Assembly: GCF_963675165.1 (NCBI RefSeq)
Contig: NC_087381.1
Coordinates: 2,666,001-2,730,000, forward strand
Direction: 5' to 3'
DNA length: 64,000 bases
Source: Halichondria panicea
Taxonomy: Eukaryota; Porifera; Demospongiae; Suberitida; Halichondriidae
Made by a program: the position numbers and the translations under genes
In this document: one piece after another, positions 33,885 to 44,457 of the stretch
Layout: each line of letters opens with the position of its first letter
How positions within the stretch are numbered: position 1 is the first letter of the stretch
The notes under the pieces: model-generated
Databases searched by the model: none
Seen by the model: only the letters and a program-made list of their open reading frames with translations
Told to the model about the DNA's origin: nothing

Positions 33885-34131
33885 TGTGATGTCTTGGAAA
33901 TATTATTAAGAACTCTGATGCACAAAATACACACAGGCTATTTATACAAAAACAAAACCACAGGAGAACTTTCTAGAACAGTACTAAATAAGGATAATTA
34001 TGCAACTAAAATAACCGCTAGAACTAACACAGAGGGTGACAGTTACTGTTTACAATAAATCATAAGCTATCTAATTCTATAAGATAGTTCTTAGTCCATA
34101 TTGTGGTAACATAACATCTTAGGTTACCACA
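33885..34131 (-). repeat. 5' LTR of the Ty3/gypsy element
   Basis: 247 bp, matching 29740-29990. It is followed on the right by the target duplication attat. Confidence 0.93.
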
Positions 34132-34161
34132 ATTATAAATTATTCATGTGGCACACCGAGT

Positions 34162-35479
34162 TCATTTGATATGTTGAGAATTCTCTTGTGACTGTCTCCT
34201 TTTTCTGGGAAAAGATGGTAGTGTAAAAGTCAATGTCTTGTGATAGCTTTTGGAGTATATGCAAACTTTTTGCTTTTTTGTTAGTTGAGCATAGACTTCT
34301 TTTTGGAATGTTGCTGTGTCCGTACCATTTTTTCCTTCATAATACCCTCGTAGTAGTAGGCTCGAGTTTCCATGGATCTTGTCCAAAAGCACCTTTGCAT
34401 CTCGGTTAAATGACTTGAAGTTACCATAGTAGTCATATCTTATTGCACAAGGTGAACAGAGGTCAAATATTGGCAAAAAATGTTTATCTTCTCTTGCACC
34501 CGTGTCTAACCAGTATGTAACAAAATCAAAAAATGATATAGCAACTTCTTTTTGTCCTCCTGCTGCATACCATTGCTTGTACTCTTGTGGATGTGTGTGT
34601 TGGTAAATTTCTTTCTTGATCCAGTTGTAGTGAGGTGTGTTTTGTTCAAATCCTTTCAGTGGATACTTGTGAACTTTGTCTCTGTAAGCGCTGACAAGCC
34701 TTTCCAATGGATTTTGATACATGATAAATTTGTAATAATCGTTCAATGCTTTGTTGCACTCTTTAAAACTGAGAGCCTTAAGTGCTGTACTGAAAACTGT
34801 TGAGATAAACACAGGGTCAGTTCTTGTCTGCTGATACACATTTGGTGACCAATTTTTTAGCAAGCCTTGACTTCGAAGGAACGCAATCTTGAGGTGTGTA
34901 CAGCCCACCTTCAGGTGAATAGGAAGTATGATTATTTTTGGCTAATATAGGGTTTATTCTATCACGCTCAATCTACAATGGAACCTGTAACGAATTGGGG
35001 AACAGAGTGTTGGCAATTGTACAGATTGAGGTGACCTTTGTTGAGTTGTATATATACATGCACACACACTGTTCATTTGTGATCTGAGTGCCTGGCCTTC
35101 ATATCGTATAGTTGGCCTTTCTACTGTATACACGTACGTAGATGAAAGCAATTGCATATTGTACACTAGCCTCGGTCCCAGGCCGATTTGTTTTTAATAG
35201 AACGAAGTTGAAAAAGCGACCTAGCGTTCAATTAGAGACAGATCGGCCTGGGGTCGAGGCTAATTGTACACTAGTTCTCTTTAGGTATTAGTTAGTATGG
35301 TGGCACAAATGTACTATCTACACGGCATTTAATTACAGACCCCCTTACTTCTGGAACAAAACAGTGCAGTACTTTGGAATCTTGGTTAACAAGTATCTGG
35401 TGAAGAAACCTTTCTTCTGGTTCCCTATGACCATAGTTCGATTCTTTTGTTAAGTTGTACTTCTGACAAAACCTTTCCA
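34162..35479 (-). CDS. Carbohydrate sulfotransferase (Sulfotransfer_2 / CHST-like), last two exons
   Basis: Exon A is 35349-35479 and exon B 34162-34908. GT...AG ends join in phase and create FVPEVGCTHLK, the 5'-phosphosulfate-binding region of Golgi carbohydrate sulfotransferases (usual form VPK.GCTNWK). Exon B then shows the second donor-binding box as NPLERLVSAYRDK and a C-terminal RYDYYGNFKSFNRDAK block, as in chondroitin/HNK-1 enzymes. These transfer sulfate from PAPS to sugar chains in the Golgi lumen. Oddities: the Arg usually before .PFERL is Gln here (MYQNPLERL), and the usual C-terminal D..F.Y is replaced. Upstream exon(s) with the membrane anchor were not found. It may be a diverged gene or an early pseudogene. 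The gypsy element ends 30 bp beyond its stop. Confidence 0.78.
35167..35262. mobile_element. 96-bp TAG...CTA miniature element with 9-bp duplication
   Basis: Begins TAGCCTCGGTCCCAGGCCGA and ends in its near-complement (TCGGCCTGGGGTCGAGGCTA). A perfect 9-bp duplication, attgtacac, lies at 35158-35166 and 35263-35271. It belongs to the same family as the 1.1-kb copies, reduced to its ends plus about 55 bp. Confidence 0.9.
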
Positions 35480-35489
35480 CTTGTATCTA

Positions 35490-36765
35490 GCTGTATCATA
35501 ATATCTCTGATTCTGCCAAGTGTCAGGACAAAGTGTATATATTCAATTTCACATGTTTAATTGTAGAAACTATATAGAGACGTATATATATAACTATAAC
35601 AAAATTAAACAGTAACTTACTGTACATTGTCTTGTAAAAGAGTTCCTCTCTGTAGATCTAGATAGTTAGTCACAGCTATAGTATCAGTAAAACAAGTATG
35701 ACTAGAATCTTAAGTTTTGTCCTTGGGCACATTGTGTTGATCTGTGTTGATCCATATGTACAAAGCTATAATTATTCTGTAGCACATTATTCCGCTTTGT
35801 AAAACATGTTACCAGGTAGAGATCACTATGGTCACTCCAAATGACTGTGCTTGCATTGCATAGATCTAGTTTCAGACACTTGAATTAAAAATTCTGTACA
35901 TGATTCTAAACAAGTATTCGAAGTATTTAGCAGTAGAATGTTCTGGTTAGAAATGATCAAATAACGTGTAAGTGTTGAATACTAGGCATGCACATATTAG
36001 ATCTATATACTTAACATCAAACAGGCGTCATTACTCCTTAATCACACTTTATTTAAGAAATTTTCCTGTTCTCCCATGTTCAAAGTACGGTATCTAAAAC
36101 TGTATACACGTAAAACTGTTTCCACTTCATTTCATGTCAAGGCCCTGTCTTCACATCAGTTTTACGGCCTCAATGGCTCCAGTTTAGCAGACATTGGACA
36201 CGTCGTAGTTACACCAACCAGTACAGCTTGCTTTATACCTCTTCCCAGATATTTTTTAAGGCCAATTAAAACATCTTCAATCATATTCAGGCTGTGAGAC
36301 TTATTTGAGTGTAATTTAAGTCTATACCAGCCCCACCTATACCTACCCCACTCCACTAGACTACATGCTTGCACTAGATCCAGACCTCAAGAATCAGGTC
36401 TTTCCACAACATGGTGTAACAAGGATTTCAGCACAATAAAAAGCACAATACTATTTATATGGTGAGAGAATATTTTATACTTAGCTAGATTCCAAGCGAA
36501 CAAGCTATATTATTATGAACCAACCATGTTTTTATAGTATATAAACCGATGATCACGAGCAGATTATGTTGTATTATTTTTATACATTGTCACAGGTGAA
36601 CTCCTTGATGCATGGTAATCATTATAATAATATGCACAGGGATCACTGTGAAGTTGTGGAGAGCTCGCATTGGGTTGTTCAGTGGTGGGAGGCCAGGGGA
36701 TTGCGACAACAAAGTAAAGCTCCCTCAGTGATATACTGACTATATAGTGGGTATACTACTGCAAA
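35490..36765. other. Intergenic region upstream of the sulfotransferase exons
   Basis: It may contain the missing 5' exons of the sulfotransferase gene, but I could not identify one. AT-rich, with no repeats shared with the rest of the window noticed. The frames at 36076-36374 overlap on both strands and look like chance. Confidence 0.3.
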
Positions 36766-36769
36766 AGTG

Positions 36770-37375
36770 GTTCAAGGTGGAATGCATGCATATTCTCAAG
36801 TTTCTGAGCTTTCAAGATAAAACTGAATTCTTAAAACACACAGGGAATGTTAGTCTCCTGGTAATATCGATAGTTGTGTTACTCCACTCTCTTGTCCATA
36901 CACCTTTTGTTCTTAGCTGCATGCATGGAGACGTTGAGAGCAATCTTGAGCCTCGAATGAGTAAATTTACCTTTTGACCTCTGAGATCAAAGGAAATTAA
37001 TGCATGCAGTTGCCAATATATGCGCTGTGCATGGTGAGTGCCATTATTATGTCAATATGGAATATTGCACTGTGAGTAAAGTGACCTTTGAAGACCTGAG
37101 TCCACCCTCCAACCAAAATAGCAAAACATAATTATTGCTTTAATAGAGATACTCTCTCTCAACTGTTCGTGCATGGTGTCTGAGGAGTACACCTTAACCA
37201 GACAACCAACAACCCAGAACCACTCCACATATTTGGTTACGTACCAACAGGAGTCTTCTGTGGGTTCATCATACGCTTGACTAGTTTCCCAAGGCCCCAC
37301 GGAATTCTAAGCCAATATTATCCCATGCATGTGGCACTGCATGCATGTGGCTGTGTCACAATATACCGTATTTCA
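36770..37375. repeat. Segmental duplicate, copy 1 (partner 43955-44457)
   Basis: Contains gttcttagctgcatg, ggagacgttgagagcaatc, gtgacctttgaagacctgag, ccagaaccactccacatatt and ctagtttcccaaggcccca. All recur in the same order and orientation at 43955-44457. Small tgcatgca insertions distinguish the copies. Minus frame 37052-37300 reads MGPWETSQAYDEPTEDSCWY and is preserved in part in the other copy, so an exon is possible, but no domain is recognised. Confidence 0.8.
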
Positions 37376-37379
37376 GGAA

Positions 37380-38010
37380 ATTTTTGTGGGTGCAAAAAAT
37401 ACTGTTCCTTTAGCAGTGGCATCACCGTTAGCATGCACACCCAGGCAGATCTTGTAGCCCTGATGGTGGGTGTAGACTGGATGGGAGCGCCAAAAATTGT
37501 CATCTCTCTTGTGATATTGGAAGTTGGTCATTGTAAGGACGCATTTGTTGCAATGGCGCCAATTCAGCGATTTTCATCCTTAGCTGTTTATTCTCTTCTA
37601 CTAAAGTAGCAATGTCAGATTGTTGCTTGGCTGTGCTATAGAATTTATCTAGCCTGGTAACTTTGGTTTGTAGTGCATGCAGTGAAGCTCATCTTAAAAT
37701 ATCTTTTTTGGTTATCATAAATCGTCTAGTTGTAATATTCTATTTTCAACGATCAATTTTGTTGTTTCGTCTTAATAAATGTTGCTTGGCATGACTGGTG
37801 GCTAATAGAGAGATGTGTGTGAGTAGGTTCTCTCTCAGGTGTTCTGGCATGTCTTGTCGAGGGAATTTCACAGCACAGCCTACGTGGTGGAAGTCACAGT
37901 TGATGGTGGCCAGGGGGCACTCATCAGCAACATGGATGTTTATATTCTGACGTTGGATAGTTCAACCACACTAGGGCAGGGGACAGGGAAGGACCCACAC
38001 ACAGGCCAGG
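37380..38010. other. Intergenic, no gene recognised
   Basis: It begins with a CCGTAT MITE-like remnant continuing from the duplicate. No splice-supported exon was found. Confidence 0.35.
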
Positions 38011-38011
38011 G

Positions 38012-38085
38012 GGTTACTGGTGGCCAGTGGGTAAAGCACTCAACTCAAGATCGGAAGGTTGAGAGTTCGAGTCCCATCAGTAGCA
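38012..38085 (+). ncRNA. tRNA-like sequence, possible SINE head
   Basis: tggccagtgggtaaagca resembles a pol III A box and gagttcgagtccc a B box, at about the right spacing. The outer parts ttactggtgg and ccatcagtag can pair, and ctcaa/ttgag pair around the middle. The T stem does not pair and the middle loop is too large for a tRNA, so this is not a working tRNA. A tRNA-derived SINE fragment is the likeliest reading. Confidence 0.4.
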
Positions 38086-38239
38086 GAAACATTTTCTAAG
38101 GAGTTTACTCAGCTTTGCCCTGAAAAAATATAAGTAGGTGTTCATCACTGTCCACCGCATCCTGACGGAGGTCCCGGGGGATCTGACACAATAAGTTTCA
38201 GACCCCCATCAGCCACAACAGTGGTAAAGCTTTGCAAAA

Positions 38240-38420
38240 CTTTTTTCCACAGCATGTGACCTGGTGCACGGGCTCTCAAATGATCTGGAGACAAACTGGA
38301 CACTGTGATTGGACACTGTGACTGGACATATTCCGAAGGTGGTGGCTTCACAAACTCACAATCGAATCCTATTATTCTCTTGTCAGCTTTTTGCTGATTG
38401 TTGGGTAGTGCTGCCATTTT
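38240..38420 (-). pseudogene. TRAF-like RING protein, N-terminal fragment, broken by a 13-bp duplication
   Basis: On the minus strand the frame from about 38417 reads MAALPNNQQK, then FDCEFVKPPPSEYVQSQCP, the N-terminus common to sponge TRAF-like proteins just before the RING. A tandem 13-bp repeat (tggacactgtgat / tggacactgtgac, 38297-38322) shifts the frame. In the shifted frame the RING continues as CPVCLQII, a TGA, then EPVHQVTCCGKKFCK. So the duplication and the TGA both break it. RING-TRAF proteins act in signalling as ubiquitin ligases. No TRAF repeats or MATH domain follow here. Confidence 0.65.
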
Positions 38421-38489
38421 CTTTGTAGATCTAACTGAACTGGTGTGTGTTGCTGTTTTGATATAGTGAAATATTTCTATGGGATGCAT

Positions 38490-39700
38490 GCCCTGTGACA
38501 GTCACATGCATTCCAACCCACATCACAGACAGCTGAGTGGTGTGGTCTGTTTGTTAATATATAATGAATCACCACTGACAATGGGACATACAATACACCA
38601 CACACACACACACACACAGTGCCCTCCATCGAGCTGCTCATGCAGATACAAGACCTGGCGACAGTGCTGTGGCGTGTCTATAATCAGACTAGGGGCTGAC
38701 CCTCTACTCAAGAACACGTACCTTCAACTCGAGCACCACTGACATGCTCGCTCTCAAACACTTTCCTCCAAAGAAACAGCTCTTTATGGTACAGGTCAGT
38801 TTACAGCTGTATCTGTTCATTGCTGTAGGGATCCAGATTGCTGCAGAGAAGGGAAGGAGCTGGGAAGCCAACAAATGCAGTACGCAACAACAATACAATC
38901 TGTGGTGGTACGTGCTGAAATGCATTACCTGCAATCTGATTGGTGCTGCATGATTGTGAACCACATAGGTAGTCCCAAGAGCCTGACTTTTCTGAAGCCT
39001 GAAGTGGGGCTTGTGAGACTACCACATAGGTTGCATAAACATTCCACATGTCCTCAGGTATCAATGGTTGCCTAGCAACACAATATTGTGTCCCATAGAG
39101 TCAACAGCTTCACTCTATCTAAACCCACCATCTACCACATTCAACATTGGAAGGGCAAGATTCAGCTTGTTCTCTGGTGCCTAATTTTGGATCCATGCTT
39201 AGCTAGCTCACATGCAGCTGCTTGCTTGTTCTGATTATTCCGGACACTTCGCATGCTCTATAAAAATCTGTTCCAATTATACCCAAACAATTTTTGCTGT
39301 CCGATAAATTACGGTAATAATTATTATAAGCGGCCTATAATTGAGAATAGTAGAGTAACCTCCACTTATCCACTTAGATGCGACCCTCTAAATATGCGAC
39401 ACAGGACTTCAACATAATTTTTCAACCTCCAAAAGAAACGACCTCTGCTTCGTAATTATTTAAAAATGTCGCTTTAAATCGTTGCTTTAAATCGAATAAG
39501 TACGGTGTGCTTTTGGGATTTTTTAAAAATAGAACCACTTGTTTGCTCTTAACAAAGTAGGTTCATGCCGTGATTATAGAATATTATTTGTACTGCTTTT
39601 GCGCCAGAAGTATGTGCAGAAGTATACATGTGTATAGGTACTAGGGGATGCTTTTTGGTCGATTTTGGTTGGTATTTATACTGATCACGACATATTCTCT
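38490..39700. other. Intergenic, with a (CA)n microsatellite
   Basis: A (CA)11-type run lies at 38597-38618. No supported exon. Overlapping frames on both strands at 38700-39075 have no recognised content. Confidence 0.4.
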
Positions 39701-39707
39701 TATCTAG

Positions 39708-41474
39708 ATGGCGACGAAAATGAAACCTTTCTCTATTCCTTTGCAGAAATTCACAGTAAGTTTCTCCATGTCAACGGTACAGTATGCCACACTATTTGAC
39801 CCTCTGCTTTTAGGCCGTTAGTGTTTCTATAAACTGGGAACATAATTAGCTCACCCTGCCCTCATGTAGTTAGTTAAGAAGAGAGGGCGGGCAACTCACT
39901 ATCCAGTACACGTAGCTAGCAGAATTCAAACGTGGGCAGATGAATGTGTATTAACTCTGCCCTCTCTTTTATACGCCCTTGGTTACGCATTGTATCTAAC
40001 CTTCTAATTTTATTCTCTTTTAGAATGTATCGTCTTCATCGTCTTCGCTTGCCGGTGCCTCTTTGAGTAAAACCTCAGTGTCAGATACTATACAGAATTG
40101 TGTAAAGAAAAATTATCTGGACCTGTCACCAGAGTAAGTCAAGCACATTACCCCGAGGTGTAGCATAAATCGTCATTTGTGTGCTTTTCAGTTACAGGCT
40201 GAAGGATATGGAAGCAGCTCTGAAGAAATGTGATAAAGATATGGGGAATAATCTTGTGGAACAAGACGTATGTAAGGGTTTCATACAAGACAGCACCACC
40301 GACATGCAACTCAAGCAATCATTTATCGAGGATAAGCGACAGTTGAAGGAAAATTACGAAGAGCTACAAGTAAAGAGGGCGGCGTTACATGAACAGCTAG
40401 TCTCAACTACCTTAATTACAAAAGGAATGTTCTTAGGTTAGTGTAATAGACTGTTATTGTAAGAATGGTTGGTTATTAGTGGACCTCATCTCAACAAAAT
40501 TGTTTACCCCCCCACTATATAAGTAGTATACGGGAAGAATTTATTGGTCCCAAGCTAGAAGTAATGTAGCACAACACCCATTAGCCTCGATTCCAGGCCG
40601 CAGGGAAAAGCGGCCTGCATGATGTACACTGCTGTGCATGTGAACTATTACCCAAATATGGGCAGTGGAGACTTTTTAGTAAATTAGTCAGTATAGTGCA
40701 CAATGATATCATTGCACGCGCAGTTTTAATAAAATAACACAGCTACATTTATAGCCTAGACTAGTGACTATAGTTTTGTTGTGATGGCTTCTATACTTCT
40801 GTTCTGCTCTTGCTCAAGCTATTTCCTGTATTGAAAAATCCTTCTTTTATACTGCGGTGAGTGTTGGGCGTTTTTCTGTCAGTACCGACCGGCTCTGGCA
40901 ACTTTCTTCCAGACGCTTGTTTGATGCCATCTCAGTAAAATCCTTTATAGTTGTGATGGCAATTTTTCTCTCTTGATGACACTAATAATTTAATCAACCA
41001 CGTGGGTCACGAATCAGCCGCCCTTCCTAAGTCTCTCACTTAGGAAGGGCGGCTAATTCATGAGACGGTGACCAAGTACAAAAAGTTAATTGACGAAGAG
41101 TTTTACTAACAAAGTTACTATTAAATCCACCCACGCACCAACAGTGGTTACCAAGGCCCTCTAGTGAGTTTGAGAGGGGCTGGGATCGAGGCTAAGCACC
41201 CATACACTGCATGTTTACATAGAAGTGATGATGTGGTGGATTTCCTAAGGGCCTAATTGAATGACAAGTTTAATACACGTGATGCTAATTGCTTTTTTTT
41301 TCTTGAATAGGTTTCGTCGAGAGAGAGTTGCAAGGTATGTATTATAATAGTACACTATTGCATGCTTTGTAGGGCAAGACTACAGTATAAATCAAGAGAT
41401 GTAATGGTATATTAATTAATTTTGCAGCTTCTACCCGTCTATATAATAGCGCCTCGAAGATTACACAGTTATAG
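39708..41474 (+). CDS. Small coiled-coil protein, five exons (may be the N-terminal half of a longer gene)
   Basis: Exons 39708-39755, 40024-40133, 40192-40436, 41311-41334 and 41428-41474 have GT...AG boundaries, and all phases agree, giving 157 residues ending at TAG. The N-terminus has a Ser run (NVSSSSSSLAGASLSK). Residues about 55-120 are rich in Lys/Glu/Leu (YRLKDMEAALKKCDKDMG, IEDKRQLKENYEELQVKRAAL) and look like a coiled coil. I do not recognise the family. The next open frame, a kinase-like domain, begins inside the last exon in another frame, so the original product may have been coiled coil plus kinase-like domain. Intron 3 contains a 615-bp transposon. Confidence 0.7.
40582..41196. 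mobile_element. 615-bp TAG...CTA element in an intron
   Basis: Begins TAGCCTCGATTCCAGGCCG and ends GGGATCGAGGCTA. The 9-bp flanks aacacccat (40573-40581) and agcacccat (41197-41205) differ at one position. It lies within intron 3 of the coiled-coil gene. Inside, at 41019-41055, there is a hairpin with arms gccgcccttcctaagt and acttaggaagggcggc. Confidence 0.82.
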
Positions 41475-42696
41475 AAATTAACAAGATATTTGTACAAGGA
41501 AACGTATATCACCACTGGCTGGCAGTGCACCTTTATGACCTCAAAGTTGGTTTACTACAAAATGGATGTGGAGATCAGTCAGCCACGCTCGACTTACTAC
41601 TGAAACGATGGCAAGGTGACTATTCGTCTCTAGAATTAAATACAACTAGTCATCTGGCTATATACCTTAACGACTTTTTGTTTAAAGATCGCACTCTTGG
41701 AGTATGCGTGCACCATTGTTCATTGAACGGCCAAAAGCCGGACTTTACGGTATTGCCAGTTGGTAACATGCTAAAAGTGGAGGAGTTTGTTGCTGTTTCT
41801 GATTACAGCCCAACAGGCATCACAGCTGCTCGAACTGAGACCTTCGCATATTCCAATTACAAAGGCTCAACTATCCGGAACCACATACAATTGAGGCTTG
41901 CCTTCGCATGCACGCGAGACGTAATGACAATTGATCTACACATGGGTCTAGACAAAAAGATTCTTACAATTCCAATTATATCAGCAACTGAAAGTGAAGA
42001 AAGAAAAGTTGCACTGCAACTTCTCAAAACAGGATGTAAAATTCTTCTAGAAGAAGATATTATATGTAATTCCCAAGTGTCGCCAACAAAAGAATTGGAT
42101 TTTAAGGTTTCAACCCTAATGATAACCAAACACTCACCGTTGTCGATGGATGAGCTAGGAAGAATTTTCAAAAGCGGTGACTACGTATACAAATTGTATG
42201 ATCCAACGATTCCATGTTTCATTGAATTGCAAAGACAAATTTTGCCAGAGGCCAGCCTTATCAATCTCTCTACTGATGGCACCTATAAAATGCTTATTTA
42301 TAAGTACAGAGGCGGTCAACACTATCCTACTTCAGTAAAACAAATTATTAAACTATTAATACAAATTAAAAAATTCACGATGTGGGTTTTGTCCATGGAG
42401 GCATCAGAATGATCAATGTGATTTTTTCAACTGATAATGATGAAGTGTGGTTAATAGACTTCGACTTTGCTGGGACTATTGACGAGAAGTACCCAAGTGA
42501 CTACTTTTCCGGGTTATTTGAAAGGCACTCGAGAGCATTGCCTGGGAAAAAACGGGCCAAAATCCATGATATCTTTGCTGTTGAACAGATAGCTAATGAT
42601 TGTTTTCCGTTCCTAAGACTAAATGTATGTACTGGTACTATAGACCCATGTGATGCTATGGATGCTATGATGCGTATTCTTGAAGAGAATCTCTAG
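41450..42696 (+). pseudogene. Kinase-like (HGDxR...IDFD type) domain protein, frameshifted
   Basis: The frame is open from 41450 to 42412 and continues in another frame from about 42382 to 42696. The first part reads EINKIFVQGN, YHHWLAVHLYDLK and on through KVGLLQNGCGDQSA. The second part has FVHGGIRMINVIF, then LIDFDFAGTIDEKYP, which correspond to the catalytic loop (usually HGDxRxxN) and the metal-binding DFD/DFG motif of Crinkler- or ELK-type kinases. Catalytic Asp is Gly here, so even with an intact frame this would be a pseudokinase. The break at about 42380 follows a run of six A, so a base-calling error is possible. A stop at 41447 bounds the frame on its left, within the last exon of the coiled-coil gene. 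Confidence 0.6.
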
Positions 42697-42824
42697 CTCT
42701 ATGTGTTTGTTTGTTGTTGTTTGTTATCTTGTGCACATCTTCCTTGTGGTAAAATCTATTGAAGCTATTTCCTTGATAACTGCATACATGTACACGAAGT
42801 AGGTTGTGGATTTTGGCTGTGTAG

Positions 42825-43335
42825 TTATGCCCCGGTGCGCATGCGCAAGGTTGTAGTAGGATGGGATAGGATGGACAGTGTATCTATATAGGACGTGGTA
42901 GGATGTATTGGCTGAACAATTCAGTGTAGAACGAAGAAGTTTGTGGTAGGATGGGGTTGTGGTAAGATGTACGATGGCTGAACAATCCAGTATTGAACGA
43001 AGAAGGTTGTGATAGGACAAAGCATAAGTTAGGATGGATGAATAATCAAGTGTAGAGGATGTATGATAGGGTATGATAAGGTAGGATAGCTGAACAATCC
43101 AGTGTGGACGAAGAATTAAGGTTGTAGTAGGATGGGGTAGGACGGATGAACAAGTGTAGGACGTGATAGGATGTGCATGGTAGGATGTATGTTAGAGTGG
43201 TACGATAGGTAGGATGGCTGAACAACGTGGTAGGATGTATGATAGGGTAGATGTTTGTAGTAGGATGGGTAGGACGGGGTACATAGTGATGTGTTAGGAG
43301 GACTTGTAGGACGTAGTAGGATGTAAGTTTGAACC
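42825..43335. repeat. Minisatellite, gtaggatggg / gctgaacaatccagtgta units
   Basis: Irregular tandem units combine ggttgtagtaggatggg, ctgaacaatccagtgta and gaacgaagaa. The reverse strand frames (PSYHKLL..., HPTT...) are by-products. Confidence 0.75.
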
Positions 43336-43945
43336 ACACCCTTTCCAAGTGTTTGCTTGTCCATTAGTGTAGTTCGAAGAGGTTCGGAGGGGTCGAACCA
43401 TACCGAACACCTGTAGAGCACTCTCACCAAGTGTTTGCTTGTGCTGAGGTGTAGTTCGAAGACGTTCGGAGGGTTCCAACCACACCGAACACCTGTGTAT
43501 AACACCGCTTGAAATCCATTAGTGTAGGTTCGAAGAGGTTCGGAGGGGTCGAACAATACCGAATACCTGTAGAACACTCTCTTTTGGTGCACGGCAGCAC
43601 ACAGTTCTCTCACCAAGTGTTTGCTTTCGCTGAGGTGTAGTTCGAAGAGGTTCGGAGGGTTCGAACCACACCGAATACCTGTAGAACACCTCTTCAAGTG
43701 TTTGCTTGTCCATTAGTGTAGTTCGAAGAGGTTCAGAGGGATCAAACCATACCGAATACCTGTAGAACACTCTCACCAAGTGTTTGCTTTCGCTGAGGTG
43801 TAGTTCGGAGGGTTCGAACCACACCGAATACCTGTAGAACACCCTTTCCAAGTGTTTGCTTGTCCATTATACAGTCGAACCCTCTGAACCTCTTCGAACT
43901 ACACTAATGGACAAGCAAACACTTGGAGAGGGTGTCTACAGGTGT
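43335..43945. repeat. Minisatellite, ~110-130-bp units with a terminal inverted copy
   Basis: Each unit has ccaagtgtttgcttg, then gtgtagttcgaagaggttcg, then ggtcgaaccataccgaa and acctgtagaacac. About five units are present up to 43868. At 43874-43943 a part-unit is in opposite orientation (ctcttcgaactacactaatg, gacaagcaaacacttgg). The unit leaves several frames open on the minus strand (YRYSVWFEPSEPLRTT). Confidence 0.85.
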
Positions 43946-43954
43946 TAGGACTTC

Positions 43955-44457
43955 AAGATGGATTGCATATTCTCAAGTTTCTGAGTAAAACTGAATTCCT
44001 AAAACACACACCTTTTGTTCTTAGCTGCATGGAGACGTTGAGAGCAATCCTGAGCGTCGAATGAGTAAATTTACCTTTTGACCTCTGAGATCAAAGGAAA
44101 TTAATGCAGTTGCCAATATATGCGCTGTGCATGGTGAGTGCCATTATTATGTCAATATAGAATATTGCACTGTGAGTAAAGTGACCTTTGAAGACCTGAG
44201 TCCCTCCAACCAAAATAGCAAAACATATTGCTTTAATAGAGACACTCTCTCTCAACTCAGTGTTCGTGCATGGTGTCTGCATGAGGAGTACACCTCAACC
44301 AGACAACCAACAACCCAGAACCACTCCACATATTTGGTTACGTACCAACAGGAGTCTTCTGTGGGCTCATCATACGCTCGACTAGTTTCCCAAGGCCCCA
44401 CAGAATTCTAAGCCAATATCATCCCATGTGGCACTGTGGCTGTGTCACAATATACCG
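43955..44457. repeat. Segmental duplicate, copy 2
   Basis: Partner of 36770-37375, with the same order and orientation and short deletions of tgcatgca-type motifs. It abuts the minisatellite on its left. Confidence 0.8.

Larger units (their letters stand above)
29740..34131 (-). mobile_element. Ty3/gypsy LTR retrotransposon, complete structure, broken coding
   Basis: LTRs lie at 29740-29990 (3' side) and 33885-34131 (5' side). In element orientation each begins TGTGGTAACC and ends ...GACATCACA. A 5-bp target duplication, attat, flanks the element (29735-29739 and 34132-34136). The primer binding site (33872-33882, TGGCGACGAGA) is complementary to a tRNA-Ser 3' end, and a polypurine tract (gcggggaggaa) abuts the 3' LTR. 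Order: gag, CCHC knuckles, protease, RT, RNase H, integrase, as in Ty3/gypsy. The LTRs differ by several substitutions and small indels, so it is not brand new. Stops and frameshifts in gag and pol make it non-autonomous. Confidence 0.95.

Noticed and set aside
29740-34131. Retrovirus-like env gene in the gypsy element
   Set aside because: Integrase runs almost to the polypurine tract, leaving no room for an env frame.
38012-38085. Functional tRNA gene
   Set aside because: T stem does not pair and the central loop is too large; kept only as a tRNA-like SINE candidate.
43116-43851. Minus frames of 100-193 codons
   Set aside because: Several overlapping frames all follow the minisatellite unit; treated as repeat by-products.
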